A stretch of DNA of 22,480 nt from Gammaproteobacteria bacterium (GTDB taxonomy: Bacteria > Pseudomonadota > Gammaproteobacteria > Pseudomonadales > DSM-25080), in contig JABXIR010000174.1 of NCBI GenBank assembly GCA_013372965.1, positions 1-22,480 of the forward strand. The letters run 5' to 3'. Shown piece after piece: positions 1 to 7,080 of this stretch. Each line of letters starts with the position of its first letter. Within the stretch, counting starts at the first letter, position 1. A program made the position numbers and the translations under genes. The notes under the pieces were generated by a model, which saw nothing but the letters and a program-made list of their open reading frames with translations, ran no database searches and was not told where the DNA came from.

Positions 1-17
1 ATCACCTAATTTACTTT

Positions 18-1145
18 TTAATCTCTTAAAAATGCGCTTTGAACGTCGTTGAGAAAGCGGCGACCGACGGAGGTCAGTTCGAAGCAATCGCGCCCGAGCT
101 TGATTAGGCCTCGGCTTTCGAGAGCGACGCAGGTGTCTCTACAGACCTCGAAACTCAATTGTGTCGCGGCTTCGAATTCGTTAAAGAATATCGGCGTAAA
201 CAACCTTAGCCGATTCAGGAAATATTCGAAGACAAGGTCGTCGTTTGTCACGACCCAGCGCTTGGCGGACTCGACGGAATCTCTGAGATAATCCTCGGGC
301 TTACGAGTTTTTCGATGGCGCTCCGCGATACCATTATGCGTGAGTTTACCGTGAGCGCCGGCACCGATCCCGATATAATCCGCAAAGTACCAATAGCTCA
401 AGTTATGTTGACTCTCCCTGCCGGACTTCGACCACGCCGACACCTCGTATTGATGATATCCTGATTCTCGAAGTAACTTGAAACCCGCTTCTTCGATATC
501 GCTGAGAGCATCGATATCCGGAAGGGTTGGAGGCTTCTTGTAAAAGACCGTGTTGGGCTCAATCGTCAACTGATACCAGCTGAGGTGTTCTGGATTGAAG
601 CGAATGGCTGATCGAAGGTCATCAAGCGCCTCTTCGACGGACTGATTGGCGAGCCCGTGCATGATGTCAATGTTAATGTTATCAAAGCCAACTTCTCGAG
701 CGGACTGAATAGCGCGTTTGGCCTCGTCGGCATTATGGATACGTCCGAGTTGAGTTAACTGATGTGAATCGAAGCTCTGAACACCGATGCTTAGGCGATT
801 GACGCCCGCCTTACGAAATCCAGCAAACTTGTCCGCTTCAAAGGTTCCGGGGTTGGCTTCAAGGGTGATTTCGCAGTCCAAGGAGAAACGAAAGATTTGT
901 CGTGCCTCGGTCAGAATCCTTCCAATGGCCTCTGCGCTAAAAAGGCTTGGTGTTCCGCCACCAAAAAACACACTGCTAACGGATCGATCGCCTGCTAGAT
1001 CGCGTTCGTGTTGCAAATCGCGCATGAGCGAATCAATGTAGGCTGTTTCAGGAAGGGCGTCACGGCGTTCGTGCGAGTTAAAATCACAGTATGGACACTT
1101 GCGGACGCACCAAGGAATGTGGATGTAGAGAGCGAGCCTATCCAC
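18..1145 (-). CDS. hemW: HemW, radical SAM haem chaperone (HemN-like)
   Basis: 375 aa radical-SAM protein of the HemN/HemW family. The N-terminus has the cluster motif CVRKCPYC (Cys13, Cys17, Cys20) followed by DF, the CxxxCxxCxF form expected here, and GGGTPS at about 62-67 is the SAM-binding glycine motif. The length fits HemW better than true HemN (about 450 aa). Characterised family members bind haem and are thought to deliver it to cytoplasmic or membrane targets; they are not proven coproporphyrinogen oxidases, although many databases label them so. The start codon is GTG (1143-1145), overlapping the end of rdgB by 8 nt with no clear Shine-Dalgarno, so translation is probably coupled. 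It is the last gene seen in this minus-strand run. The 17 bp beyond it (1-17) hold no gene or hairpin terminator. HemW over HemN: fairly sure. Confidence 0.93.
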   Translation of the reverse strand: MDRLALYIHIPWCVRKCPYCDFNSHERRDALPETAYIDSLMRDLQHERDLAGDRSVSSVFFGGGTPSLFSAEAIGRILTEARQIFRFSLDCEITLEANPGTFEADKFAGFRKAGVNRLSIGVQSFDSHQLTQLGRIHNADEAKRAIQSAREVGFDNINIDIMHGLANQSVEEALDDLRSAIRFNPEHLSWYQLTIEPNTVFYKKPPTLPDIDALSDIEEAGFKLLRESGYHQYEVSAWSKSGRESQHNLSYWYFADYIGIGAGAHGKLTHNGIAERHRKTRKPEDYLRDSVESAKRWVVTNDDLVFEYFLNRLRLFTPIFFNEFEAATQLSFEVCRDTCVALESRGLIKLGRDCFELTSVGRRFLNDVQSAFLRD

Positions 1146-1746
1146 CGGGAGTAAGCCATGTTGGATGTTGACTCAAGAATTGCTTAAGCTGCTTCACCGC
1201 TTTGCCGCGATGGCTAATAGCTGACTTCTCAGATTTGCTCAACTCTGCCGCACTCATCGTGAGGCCTTTAGGCAAAAATATCGGGTCGTACCCAAACCCT
1301 TGCTGCCCTCTGGGCTCGGTGGCGATATCGCCGAGCCAGTCGCCTTGGCAAATAACGGGTGTTGGATCTTGCCAGTGACGCACTAACACGAGGCAGCAAA
1401 TAAAGTGCGCGCTTCGATCCGGTTGACGTTCCATATCTTGGAGCAGTTTAAGGTAGTTTGACCGATCGTCGCGATCACCACTGTAACGAGCAGAATAGAT
1501 CCCTGGAGCTCCCCCCAGCGCATCGACCGCGAGACCGGAGTCGTCTGCTAACGCCGGAAGTCCCGTTTGCTTGGAGGCGTGTCGAGCCTTAATAATCGCG
1601 TTTTCCACGAACGACAGACCATCTTCAACCGCATCGGACACTTGGTGTTCAGATTGTGAGGTAAAGCGAACGCCGAGCTCACCCAAGCTGCCGTTGAGTT
1701 CACTTAGCTTTCCAGCGTTCGAGCTAGCGAGTACTACGTTAATCAT
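1138..1746 (-). CDS. rdgB: RdgB, dITP/XTP pyrophosphatase (Ham1 family)
   Basis: 202 aa, close to E. coli RdgB (197 aa). It hydrolyses non-canonical purine triphosphates (dITP, XTP, ITP) to monophosphates, keeping them out of DNA and RNA. Visible motifs are SSNAGKL near the N-terminus (substrate loop), ADDSGL with Asp68/Asp69 (the E. coli catalytic Asp is D69), FGYDPIF in the middle and SHRGKA near the C-terminus. The frame stays open 21 codons further upstream, but I chose the ATG at 1744-1746 because MINVVLAS is the usual family beginning and the longer form would run deep into the preceding gene. This start overlaps the end of the DUF4426 gene by 8 nt and has no clear ribosome site, which suggests coupling. 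hemW follows with another 8-nt overlap. Confidence 0.95.
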   Translation of the reverse strand: MINVVLASSNAGKLSELNGSLGELGVRFTSQSEHQVSDAVEDGLSFVENAIIKARHASKQTGLPALADDSGLAVDALGGAPGIYSARYSGDRDDRSNYLKLLQDMERQPDRSAHFICCLVLVRHWQDPTPVICQGDWLGDIATEPRGQQGFGYDPIFLPKGLTMSAAELSKSEKSAISHRGKAVKQLKQFLSQHPTWLTPGG

Positions 1747-2182
1747 TTTCGACGTACATCTGCTGGTGGAAAATCGCTTCGGCACGTGAGCCGTCATCAA
1801 AGCCGGCAAGAATTTTTATGCGTAGGGTTTCATTATTGGTGTGGTCAATTTGCGCGATGTAGTAGACAACGTCCCCCTCTTCCACGGTGACAAAAGAGAG
1901 TTCCTCTTCTTGCCCCAGGATATTTTTTGACCAAGCTCTCAAGAGCCCTGGGCGACCGAGAGAAAACCGATCATCACCTTGTGGTTTGGTGAGTGCCACG
2001 GTCAAGGAGGCCACATCGCCCGCGCGGGTTAATCCGAGCGCATTCGCTGCGTCTGGTTCCATCATTAAGCTGTTGAATAGTGTGTGGTAGACGCGGATGC
2101 CTTGGCCGTCGGTGTAGGTTCGAGTTTCCGACAGCGATGGCGAGCTGATTAGCAGCGAAAGAACAAGAATTAAATATCGCAT
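1739..2182 (-). CDS. DUF4426 family exported protein of unknown function
   Basis: 147 aa. The first 18 or so residues (MRYLILVLSLLISSPSLS) form a Sec signal peptide with a likely cleavage just before ETR, so the product should be periplasmic. No lipobox Cys is seen. The mature part fits my memory of the DUF4426 pattern (IRVYHTLFNSL, then a segment on Ala, Asn and GLTRAG, then a beta-rich half). The homologous position in Pseudomonas (between metW and rdgB) also holds a small exported protein of unknown role. I know of no biochemical function, and membership in a methionine and nucleotide operon does not define one. The ATG at 2180-2182 was chosen over an in-frame upstream start at 2251 because AGGAG lies 5 nt before it and the signal peptide begins there. 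Confidence 0.8.
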   Translation of the reverse strand: MRYLILVLSLLISSPSLSETRTYTDGQGIRVYHTLFNSLMMEPDAANALGLTRAGDVASLTVALTKPQGDDRFSLGRPGLLRAWSKNILGQEEELSFVTVEEGDVVYYIAQIDHTNNETLRIKILAGFDDGSRAEAIFHQQMYVEND

Positions 2183-2187
2183 GGTTG

Positions 2188-2192
2188 CTCCT
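2188..2192 (-). promoter_or_regulatory. Ribosome binding site that fixes the DUF4426 start
   Basis: Read on the minus strand this is AGGAG, 5 nt before the ATG at 2182. It overlaps the metW stop codon (2191-2193). It is the strongest site in this operon and rules out the longer N-terminus that the open frame would allow. Confidence 0.75.
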
Positions 2193-2796
2193 AGAACTTT
2201 GCGAGATGGTATACGGCGGTTTCGGCAAAGAGGTTGGGCCAAAATTGACATAATTGGGTTTGAATCCCCTTCTTTTGCGCGACCATTCGCTTGTTGAGTA
2301 TACGGTAGCCTTTATCGGTCAGTAATGTTTCGAAATCATTGACCGTAAAAAAGTGAATGTTGGGCGAGTCATACCAAGAGTATGGCAGATAATCAGATAC
2401 CGGCATCCGCCCCTTGAATAGCAAGTAGCTTCTTGGCTGCCAGTGGCCAAAGTTTGGAAACGTGACAATGCAGTCTTTCCCCAGTCGAAGCATTTCATCC
2501 AAGATGAGATCTGGACGCTCAATGGCTTGGAGCGTTTGTGTCATGATGACGGTGTCGAAACTCGCGTCATCAAACCTCGATAACCCCGTGTTAAGGTCGT
2601 GCTCGACCACCGATAGACCTTTCGATACACACTGCAAGATGTTGTCTGGATCAATTTCTAGCCCAAGACCTTGAATATTTTTTTGCTCGGTCAAAATGGA
2701 GAGCAACGTTCCTGAGCCGCAGCCCAAGTCGAGAACTCGGCTGTTGGGCTTAATCCAACGTACGACAGTCTGTAGATTAGGCGACAAATTATCCAT
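2191..2796 (-). CDS. metW: MetW, methionine biosynthesis methyltransferase-fold protein
   Basis: 201 aa class I SAM-dependent methyltransferase-fold protein. The SAM motif VLDLGCGSG is at residues 21-29, followed by an acidic strand end (GLEID) and, later, a hydrophobic strand with TFPNFGHW. In Proteobacteria metW sits next to metX and is needed with it for efficient homoserine acylation; its own chemical activity is not established. The ATG at 2794-2796 is used rather than the upstream in-frame start at 2865: it gives the family beginning MDNLSPNLQ, has GAGGGGG about 9 nt upstream, and overlaps metX by only 8 nt. The DUF4426 gene follows after 8 nt. Confidence 0.93.
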   Translation of the reverse strand: MDNLSPNLQTVVRWIKPNSRVLDLGCGSGTLLSILTEQKNIQGLGLEIDPDNILQCVSKGLSVVEHDLNTGLSRFDDASFDTVIMTQTLQAIERPDLILDEMLRLGKDCIVTFPNFGHWQPRSYLLFKGRMPVSDYLPYSWYDSPNIHFFTVNDFETLLTDKGYRILNKRMVAQKKGIQTQLCQFWPNLFAETAVYHLAKF

Positions 2797-3919
2797 GTTT
2801 GGGTTCCCCCTCGATGAATGAGCGCAATAGCGCCTCGTATCGCGTGTTGGCGATGAGAAATGCATCGTGGCCGTGCTCAGAGTCGATGCAGGCGTAGCTC
2901 ACATGGCGCGTCGCACGAATCAGTGCGTCGGTAATTTCCTCGCTGCGTTGTGCGGAGAAGCGCCAGTCAGTCGAAAAGCCAATGACCAGGAATCGAGCGT
3001 CACATTGGGTAAATGCTTTGCTAACGTCGCCCCCGAAGTCGCGACCTAAATCGAAGTAATCGAGAACACGGGTAAAAAGAATGTAAGAGTTTGCGTCGAA
3101 TCGCGTCGCGAACTTTGCTCCTTGGTATTGCAGATAACTTTCTACTTCAAATTGGACGGCATCGCTGTTGCCTAATTCAAAGGACCCTCTCTGAAGACTT
3201 CGGCCGAACTTCGCATTCATTCCGGTGCCGGAAAGATAGGTCACGTGTCCGATCATTCGGGCTAGACTGAGACCATCTTCGGGAAGGGTATTTTGGCTGG
3301 CATACTTGCCATCGGCAAATCTGGGGTCTTTGCTTATCGCAGAGCGGGCCAACTCGTTAAATGCAATGTTTTGCGCGGTTAATGACGTCGCCGATGCGAT
3401 AACGACGCAGCGCTCAACGGCTTCTGGGAAGTCGACACACCATCGCATCGCTTGCATGCCCCCCAGACTGCCCCCCACAACCGCGTACCACTTTTTAATG
3501 TTGAGCTGAGTCATCAACCAATGCTGAGTTGCCACCCAGTCACGCACTCGAAGACTCGGGAAGTCGTTTAAGTACGCGGAGCCCGTGGCCGGATTGATCG
3601 AGCTGGGACCGGTCGAGCCCGAACAGCCACCGAGATTGTTGACCCCTACGACAAAAAAGCGATTGGTATCGATGGCTTTGCCTGGTCCAACGTACTGGGA
3701 CCACCAGCCCGGCTTGCCTGTTGATGGATCGGTACCGCTAACGAACTGATTTCCGGTGAGCGCGTGACAGATTAAAATCGCGTTGTCTGCGTTTTCATTC
3801 AATGCGCCGTAGGTACACACGGCGAGCTCGTAATGCTCGAGCAGCCCGCCGTTTGCAAGTTGAACGCCTGCGTCATTCTTGAGTGTGAAGTGTCGACCTT
3901 GGTCCGTCACATTACCCAC
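2789..3919 (-). CDS. metX: MetX, homoserine O-acyltransferase (probably succinyl-specific)
   Basis: 376 aa alpha/beta-hydrolase-fold acyltransferase, the first dedicated step of methionine synthesis from homoserine. The nucleophile elbow GGSLGGMQ puts the catalytic Ser at 151; Asp318 (in TDWRF) and His351 (in EHGHDAF) complete the triad. NNLGGCSGSTGPSSINP at about 94-110 is a family signature. The residue after the Asp-Trp pair is Arg320. Pseudomonas-type MetX proteins assigned as succinyltransferases share TDWRF, whereas many acetyltransferases have a non-basic residue there, so I infer succinyl-CoA as donor. The start is uncertain: GTG at 3919 (13-nt overlap with yggT) or GTG at 3910 (4-nt GTGA overlap). 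Neither has a strong ribosome site. metW overlaps its end by 8 nt. Confidence 0.94.
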   Translation of the reverse strand: MGNVTDQGRHFTLKNDAGVQLANGGLLEHYELAVCTYGALNENADNAILICHALTGNQFVSGTDPSTGKPGWWSQYVGPGKAIDTNRFFVVGVNNLGGCSGSTGPSSINPATGSAYLNDFPSLRVRDWVATQHWLMTQLNIKKWYAVVGGSLGGMQAMRWCVDFPEAVERCVVIASATSLTAQNIAFNELARSAISKDPRFADGKYASQNTLPEDGLSLARMIGHVTYLSGTGMNAKFGRSLQRGSFELGNSDAVQFEVESYLQYQGAKFATRFDANSYILFTRVLDYFDLGRDFGGDVSKAFTQCDARFLVIGFSTDWRFSAQRSEEITDALIRATRHVSYACIDSEHGHDAFLIANTRYEALLRSFIEGEPKHG

Positions 3920-4488
3920 CCATAAAGAGCGGGTAGCTGGGCGCTACTCATCAGTGTGTAAAGAATGCTCTCAAGGACGGTTAGTCCGAGTAGCCCTAAT
4001 ATCGGGCTCAAGTCGATCATGCCGAGATCCGGCATGATCTTGCGTAACGGTTCGAGTAACCCTCTCGAAATGTGCATGATCACGCCGCCGACGGGATGGT
4101 GCGCCGCACTGGGGAACCAACTCAAGATCACGCCAATCAGGACGATCCACCAGCTGACTTTGATCAGCAGTAGTATTGATCCAAGTACAGCTCCTAAGAG
4201 CTGAGAGCCCAGTAGGATTGGGTAGCCTATGATGAGGGCGGCCAAGACGCCCAAAACTAACGTCAGCAGGAATGCCGCGACAACAGATGCAGTATCGAGC
4301 GAGCCAATCGAAGGAATGACTCGACGCAGAGGCGTAATCACTGGAGACGTGAGCTTAACGATGCTTTGTACCAGCGGGTTGTAGAAGTCGACCCGACTCC
4401 ACTGCATTAACAGGCGTAACCAAATCGCGCCGATATATAGGGTCGCAAGACTTTGAAGTACGAGGTTGAGTGTGTCTTGAAACATCAT
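3907..4488 (-). CDS. yggT: YggT family integral membrane protein
   Basis: 193 aa, almost entirely hydrophobic, with two copies of the YGGT domain. The first copy runs from about residue 15 (WLRLLMQWSRVDFYNPLVQ, then LTSPVITPLRRVIP). The second lies in the C-terminal half (ILSWFP, then HPVGGVIMHISRGLLEPLRKIMPDLG). Each copy pairs hydrophobic segments with the P-L-R-(R/K) turn typical of the family, so about four membrane segments are expected. No firm molecular function is known; relatives are annotated in osmotic stress tolerance and, in plastids, in membrane organisation. It lies 8 nt after proC and overlaps metX. The first ATG (4488) is preceded by a weak AGGCG on the minus strand; a second ATG directly follows it. 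The proC-yggT pairing is common in gammaproteobacteria. Confidence 0.9.
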   Translation of the reverse strand: MMFQDTLNLVLQSLATLYIGAIWLRLLMQWSRVDFYNPLVQSIVKLTSPVITPLRRVIPSIGSLDTASVVAAFLLTLVLGVLAALIIGYPILLGSQLLGAVLGSILLLIKVSWWIVLIGVILSWFPSAAHHPVGGVIMHISRGLLEPLRKIMPDLGMIDLSPILGLLGLTVLESILYTLMSSAQLPALYGWVM

Positions 4489-4496
4489 GGTGTCGC

Positions 4497-5318
4497 CTAC
4501 TTGTTTAAGGTGAGTTGTGCGGCCATTTCTTTAGCTCGCGCAATGCAGTCACGCATAGCGTGTTCGGTCATCTGCTCAAGGCCGTCGTTTTGGAATCGAA
4601 CCACTGCCTCGTGGGTTGTTCCTCCTGGTGATGTTACGTTACGACGGAGCGTTTGTGGAGTATCCGTTGATGAGACAGTCATTTGGGCTGCGCCTAATGC
4701 CGTTTGCTTGACCATCTTTGCCGCGGCCTCGGGCTCAAGCCCAAGTCGTTGGGCCGCGTTAATGATCGATTCAATAAACAGGAAAAAGTACGCGGGAGCT
4801 GACCCAGCCGCTGCGATCACGAGGTCGATTTCGTCTTCGGTTTTACACGTATGAACCATGGCAATCGGGTTAAATAAAGACTCGACGAGTTCAACGGTTG
4901 CTTGATTAATTTGATCGCCGTAGTAAACCCCCACAACACCGGTGCCAACTAAGCATGGGGTGTTGGGCATGGTTCTTGCGATGGTTTGGGTTGGTAGAAA
5001 ATGTCGATAGTTGTTGTAAGGGACTCCTGCAGCAACACTAATTACCGTGGCGTGCTTTGGAATCGCGGACGAAATTTCGCTGAGAAGGTCATTCATCATG
5101 TTAGGTTTGACGCCTAACACCACGACCTCGGCATCTTGGAGTGCCTCAAGATTCGATTGGTGCGCGGTCAGGCCTTTTTCAGCCCAGTACCGGCACTTTT
5201 CGTCGCTGCGGTTAGTCGTGTGTATTGACTCAGGAGAAACGCCCGATGCAATCATGCCTTCAATAATTGCGCCCGACATGTTTCCCGCGCCAATGAAAAC
5301 AATTTTGTTAATAGTCAT
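4497..5318 (-). CDS. proC: ProC, pyrroline-5-carboxylate reductase
   Basis: 273 aa, the normal ProC length. It reduces delta-1-pyrroline-5-carboxylate to L-proline with NAD(P)H in the cytoplasm, the last step of proline synthesis. The Rossmann motif GAGNMSGA is at residues 10-17, the internal SVAAGVP segment follows the cofactor domain, and the C-terminal signature TSPGGTT (about 229-235) belongs to the substrate-binding and dimerisation domain. An in-frame start 9 codons upstream (5345) lies inside yggS. I prefer the ATG at 5316-5318 because AAGGAA sits 5 nt before it and MTINKIVFIGAGNM is the usual family opening. It begins 1 nt after the yggS stop; yggT follows after 8 nt. Confidence 0.96.
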   Translation of the reverse strand: MTINKIVFIGAGNMSGAIIEGMIASGVSPESIHTTNRSDEKCRYWAEKGLTAHQSNLEALQDAEVVVLGVKPNMMNDLLSEISSAIPKHATVISVAAGVPYNNYRHFLPTQTIARTMPNTPCLVGTGVVGVYYGDQINQATVELVESLFNPIAMVHTCKTEDEIDLVIAAAGSAPAYFFLFIESIINAAQRLGLEPEAAAKMVKQTALGAAQMTVSSTDTPQTLRRNVTSPGGTTHEAVVRFQNDGLEQMTEHAMRDCIARAKEMAAQLTLNK

Positions 5319-5319
5319 T

Positions 5320-6009
5320 TCAGTTCCTTGCTCCGAATAGGTCACTTCCCACTCTCACGATCGTGCTGCCTGCCTCAATCGCTAATTCGAGATCAGACGA
5401 CATGCCCATTGAGAGAGTGTCGATAGGAGCAGATTGTAACAAAGGGTGTCCCTTGAGTTCGTTAAGTAGTTTTGCGGCACGCGCAAAACTGGCTTTTGTT
5501 TGGCTCGCCGGTACGTGAGCGGATGGAATAACCATCAGCCCTCGGAGCTTGATGTTGGGTAAAGATGCGATCTCGAGTGCAAGCGCCAGTGTGTCTTCTG
5601 GCATCACGCCGGACTTGGTAGCCTCGCGATCAATGTTCACTTGGATACATACGTTCAGCGGCTCGAGGTTCTCTGGTCGTTGGTCGCTGAGTCGGCGAGC
5701 AATTTTAAGACGATCGACACTGTGTACCCAGTGTGCAATGGAGGCAACTGTCGCGGTTTTGTTGCTTTGCAGGGGACCAATAAAGTGCCAGCATATGTTA
5801 AGGTCGGATAAGGTGGCCGATTTCGCTTCGAGTTCTTGAACGTAGTTCTCGCCAAAGTCATGTAATCCCAATTGGTATGCAGTGGCGATATCCTCTGCGG
5901 GTTTGGTTTTGCTAACGGCTAGAATGAGGACTGAGTCGACATTTCGGTGAGAATTCGTCGATGCAAGTTGTACTCGATGGCGGACACTAGCTATATTATT
6001 TTCAATCAT
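5320..6009 (-). CDS. yggS: YggS/PLPBP, pyridoxal phosphate homeostasis protein
   Basis: 229 aa member of the COG0325 PLP-binding protein family, a monomeric TIM barrel without known enzyme activity that buffers PLP and influences B6 and amino-acid balance. LAVSKTKPA carries the PLP lysine, here Lys34 (Lys36 in E. coli). FGENYVQE, HFIGPLQSNK, and SMGMSSDLELAIEAGSTIVRVGSDLFG near the C-terminus (phosphate-binding end of the barrel) are all family hallmarks. It is the first gene of the minus-strand run, and the yggS-proC pairing is widely conserved. Its ATG (6007-6009) has no recognisable Shine-Dalgarno, and only 31 bp separate it from the divergent pilT start. Confidence 0.95.
   Translation of the reverse strand: MIENNIASVRHRVQLASTNSHRNVDSVLILAVSKTKPAEDIATAYQLGLHDFGENYVQELEAKSATLSDLNICWHFIGPLQSNKTATVASIAHWVHSVDRLKIARRLSDQRPENLEPLNVCIQVNIDREATKSGVMPEDTLALALEIASLPNIKLRGLMVIPSAHVPASQTKASFARAAKLLNELKGHPLLQSAPIDTLSMGMSSDLELAIEAGSTIVRVGSDLFGARN
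5324..5329 (-). promoter_or_regulatory. Ribosome binding site that fixes the proC start
   Basis: AAGGAA on the minus strand, 5 nt before the ATG at 5318 and inside the last codons of yggS. It decides between this start and the longer in-frame alternative at 5345. Confidence 0.7.
5968..5997 (+). promoter_or_regulatory. Candidate promoter for pilT-pilU
   Basis: TTGTAC (5968-5973), 18 bp, then TATATT (5992-5997, one mismatch to the sigma-70 -10). A transcript would begin near 6004 and give a leader of about 37 nt. The -35 matches only half of the consensus, and the whole element lies within the 5' end of yggS. It is offered because the 31-bp gap between the divergent starts cannot hold a complete promoter. 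Confidence 0.25.
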
Positions 6010-6040
6010 TCTAAAAACTATTCATCTCGGATGACAATTA
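6010..6040. promoter_or_regulatory. 31-bp divergent intergenic region yggS / pilT
   Basis: Short AT-rich gap between two divergent start codons. No good Shine-Dalgarno is visible for either gene. An ATG at 6031, out of frame with pilT, opens a 7-codon frame that ends inside pilT codon 5. Promoters for both directions must extend into the facing coding sequence. Confidence 0.4.
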
Positions 6041-7075
6041 ATGGATATTACTGAGCTTCTCGCGTTCTCAAATAATCAAGGCGCGTCGGACTTGCACTTA
6101 TCGGCGGGATTACCGCCAATGATTCGCGTTGACGGCGATGTGCGTCGAATAAACCTACCGCCTATGGATCATCAAGCTGTCCATAGTTTGATTTATGAGA
6201 TCATGAATGACAAGCAGCGACGTGACTTTGAGGAATTCCTCGAAACCGACTTCTCGTTTGAAGTACCCGGTGTCGCTCGTTTCCGCGTTAACGCATTCAA
6301 CCACAACCGCGGAGCCGGTGCGGTATTTCGTACGATCCCATCGAAGGTGCTCACTATGGAAGAGCTTGGCATGGGCCAGGTTTTTCGCGACATTTCGATG
6401 ATTCCACGCGGCATCTGCCTCGTGACTGGGCCGACGGGCTCTGGAAAGTCGACAACCCTAGCGGCGATGATGGATTACATCAACGACAACAAGTACGAGC
6501 ACATTCTCACCATCGAAGACCCGATCGAGTTCGTTCACCAGTCGAAAAAGTGCCTTGTGAACCAGCGAGAAGTTCACCGCGACACGCTCGGCTTCAATGA
6601 AGCGCTCCGTTCGGCGTTACGAGAAGACCCAGACATCATCCTAGTTGGTGAGATGCGAGATCTTGAGACGATTCGTCTTGCTCTAACGGCGGCAGAGACT
6701 GGGCATATGGTTTTTGGGACATTGCACACGAGCTCTGCAGCGAAAACCATCGACCGTATCGTGGACGTATTCCCAGCCGAAGAGAAATCGATGGTTCGGT
6801 CAATGTTGTCTGAATCGCTTCAGGCGGTCATCTCTCAGACGCTCCTAAAGCGTCAGGGTGGTGGTCGAGTGGCTTGTCACGAGATTATGCGTGGAACCCC
6901 GGCCGTCCGAAACCTCATTCGTGAAGATAAAATTGCACAAATGTATTCGGCAATTCAAACGGGTGGGTCCGTGGGCATGCAGACGATGGACCAGGGTCTT
7001 CAAGATTTGGTCGCACGAAATATTATTTCACGCGAGCAAGCGAGAGCGAAAGCGAAAGTACCGGAGAACTTCTAA
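6041..7075 (+). CDS. pilT: PilT, type IV pilus retraction ATPase
   Basis: 344 aa, the standard length, cytoplasmic hexameric ATPase of the GspE/PilT family that drives pilus depolymerisation and twitching. The N-terminal PAS-like part holds ASDLHLSAG. Walker A GPTGSGKST is at 130-138 with Lys136. The Asp box region has TIEDPIEF, Walker B DPDIILVGEMRD starts at 196 with catalytic Glu204, and the His box has His229 (GTLHTSSAAKTIDRI). AVRNLIRE (288-295) is the C-terminal signature that separates PilT from PilB and PilU. All catalytic residues are present. The ATG at 6041 is the family start although its ribosome site is weak. pilU follows after 5 nt. Confidence 0.98.
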   Translation: MDITELLAFSNNQGASDLHLSAGLPPMIRVDGDVRRINLPPMDHQAVHSLIYEIMNDKQRRDFEEFLETDFSFEVPGVARFRVNAFNHNRGAGAVFRTIPSKVLTMEELGMGQVFRDISMIPRGICLVTGPTGSGKSTTLAAMMDYINDNKYEHILTIEDPIEFVHQSKKCLVNQREVHRDTLGFNEALRSALREDPDIILVGEMRDLETIRLALTAAETGHMVFGTLHTSSAAKTIDRIVDVFPAEEKSMVRSMLSESLQAVISQTLLKRQGGGRVACHEIMRGTPAVRNLIREDKIAQMYSAIQTGGSVGMQTMDQGLQDLVARNIISREQARAKAKVPENF

Positions 7076-7080
7076 GCGCC

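Noticed and set aside
4453..4854. 133-codon plus-strand frame opposite proC
   Set aside because: Mirror frame of proC and the yggT start; composition reflects the opposite strand and no gene neighbours share this direction.
6008..6037. TTGTCA-18-TAGAAT promoter-like pair for yggS on the minus strand
   Set aside because: Good matches, but the -10 overlaps the yggS ATG, so transcription would begin inside codons 2-3, and family alignment supports that ATG as the true start.
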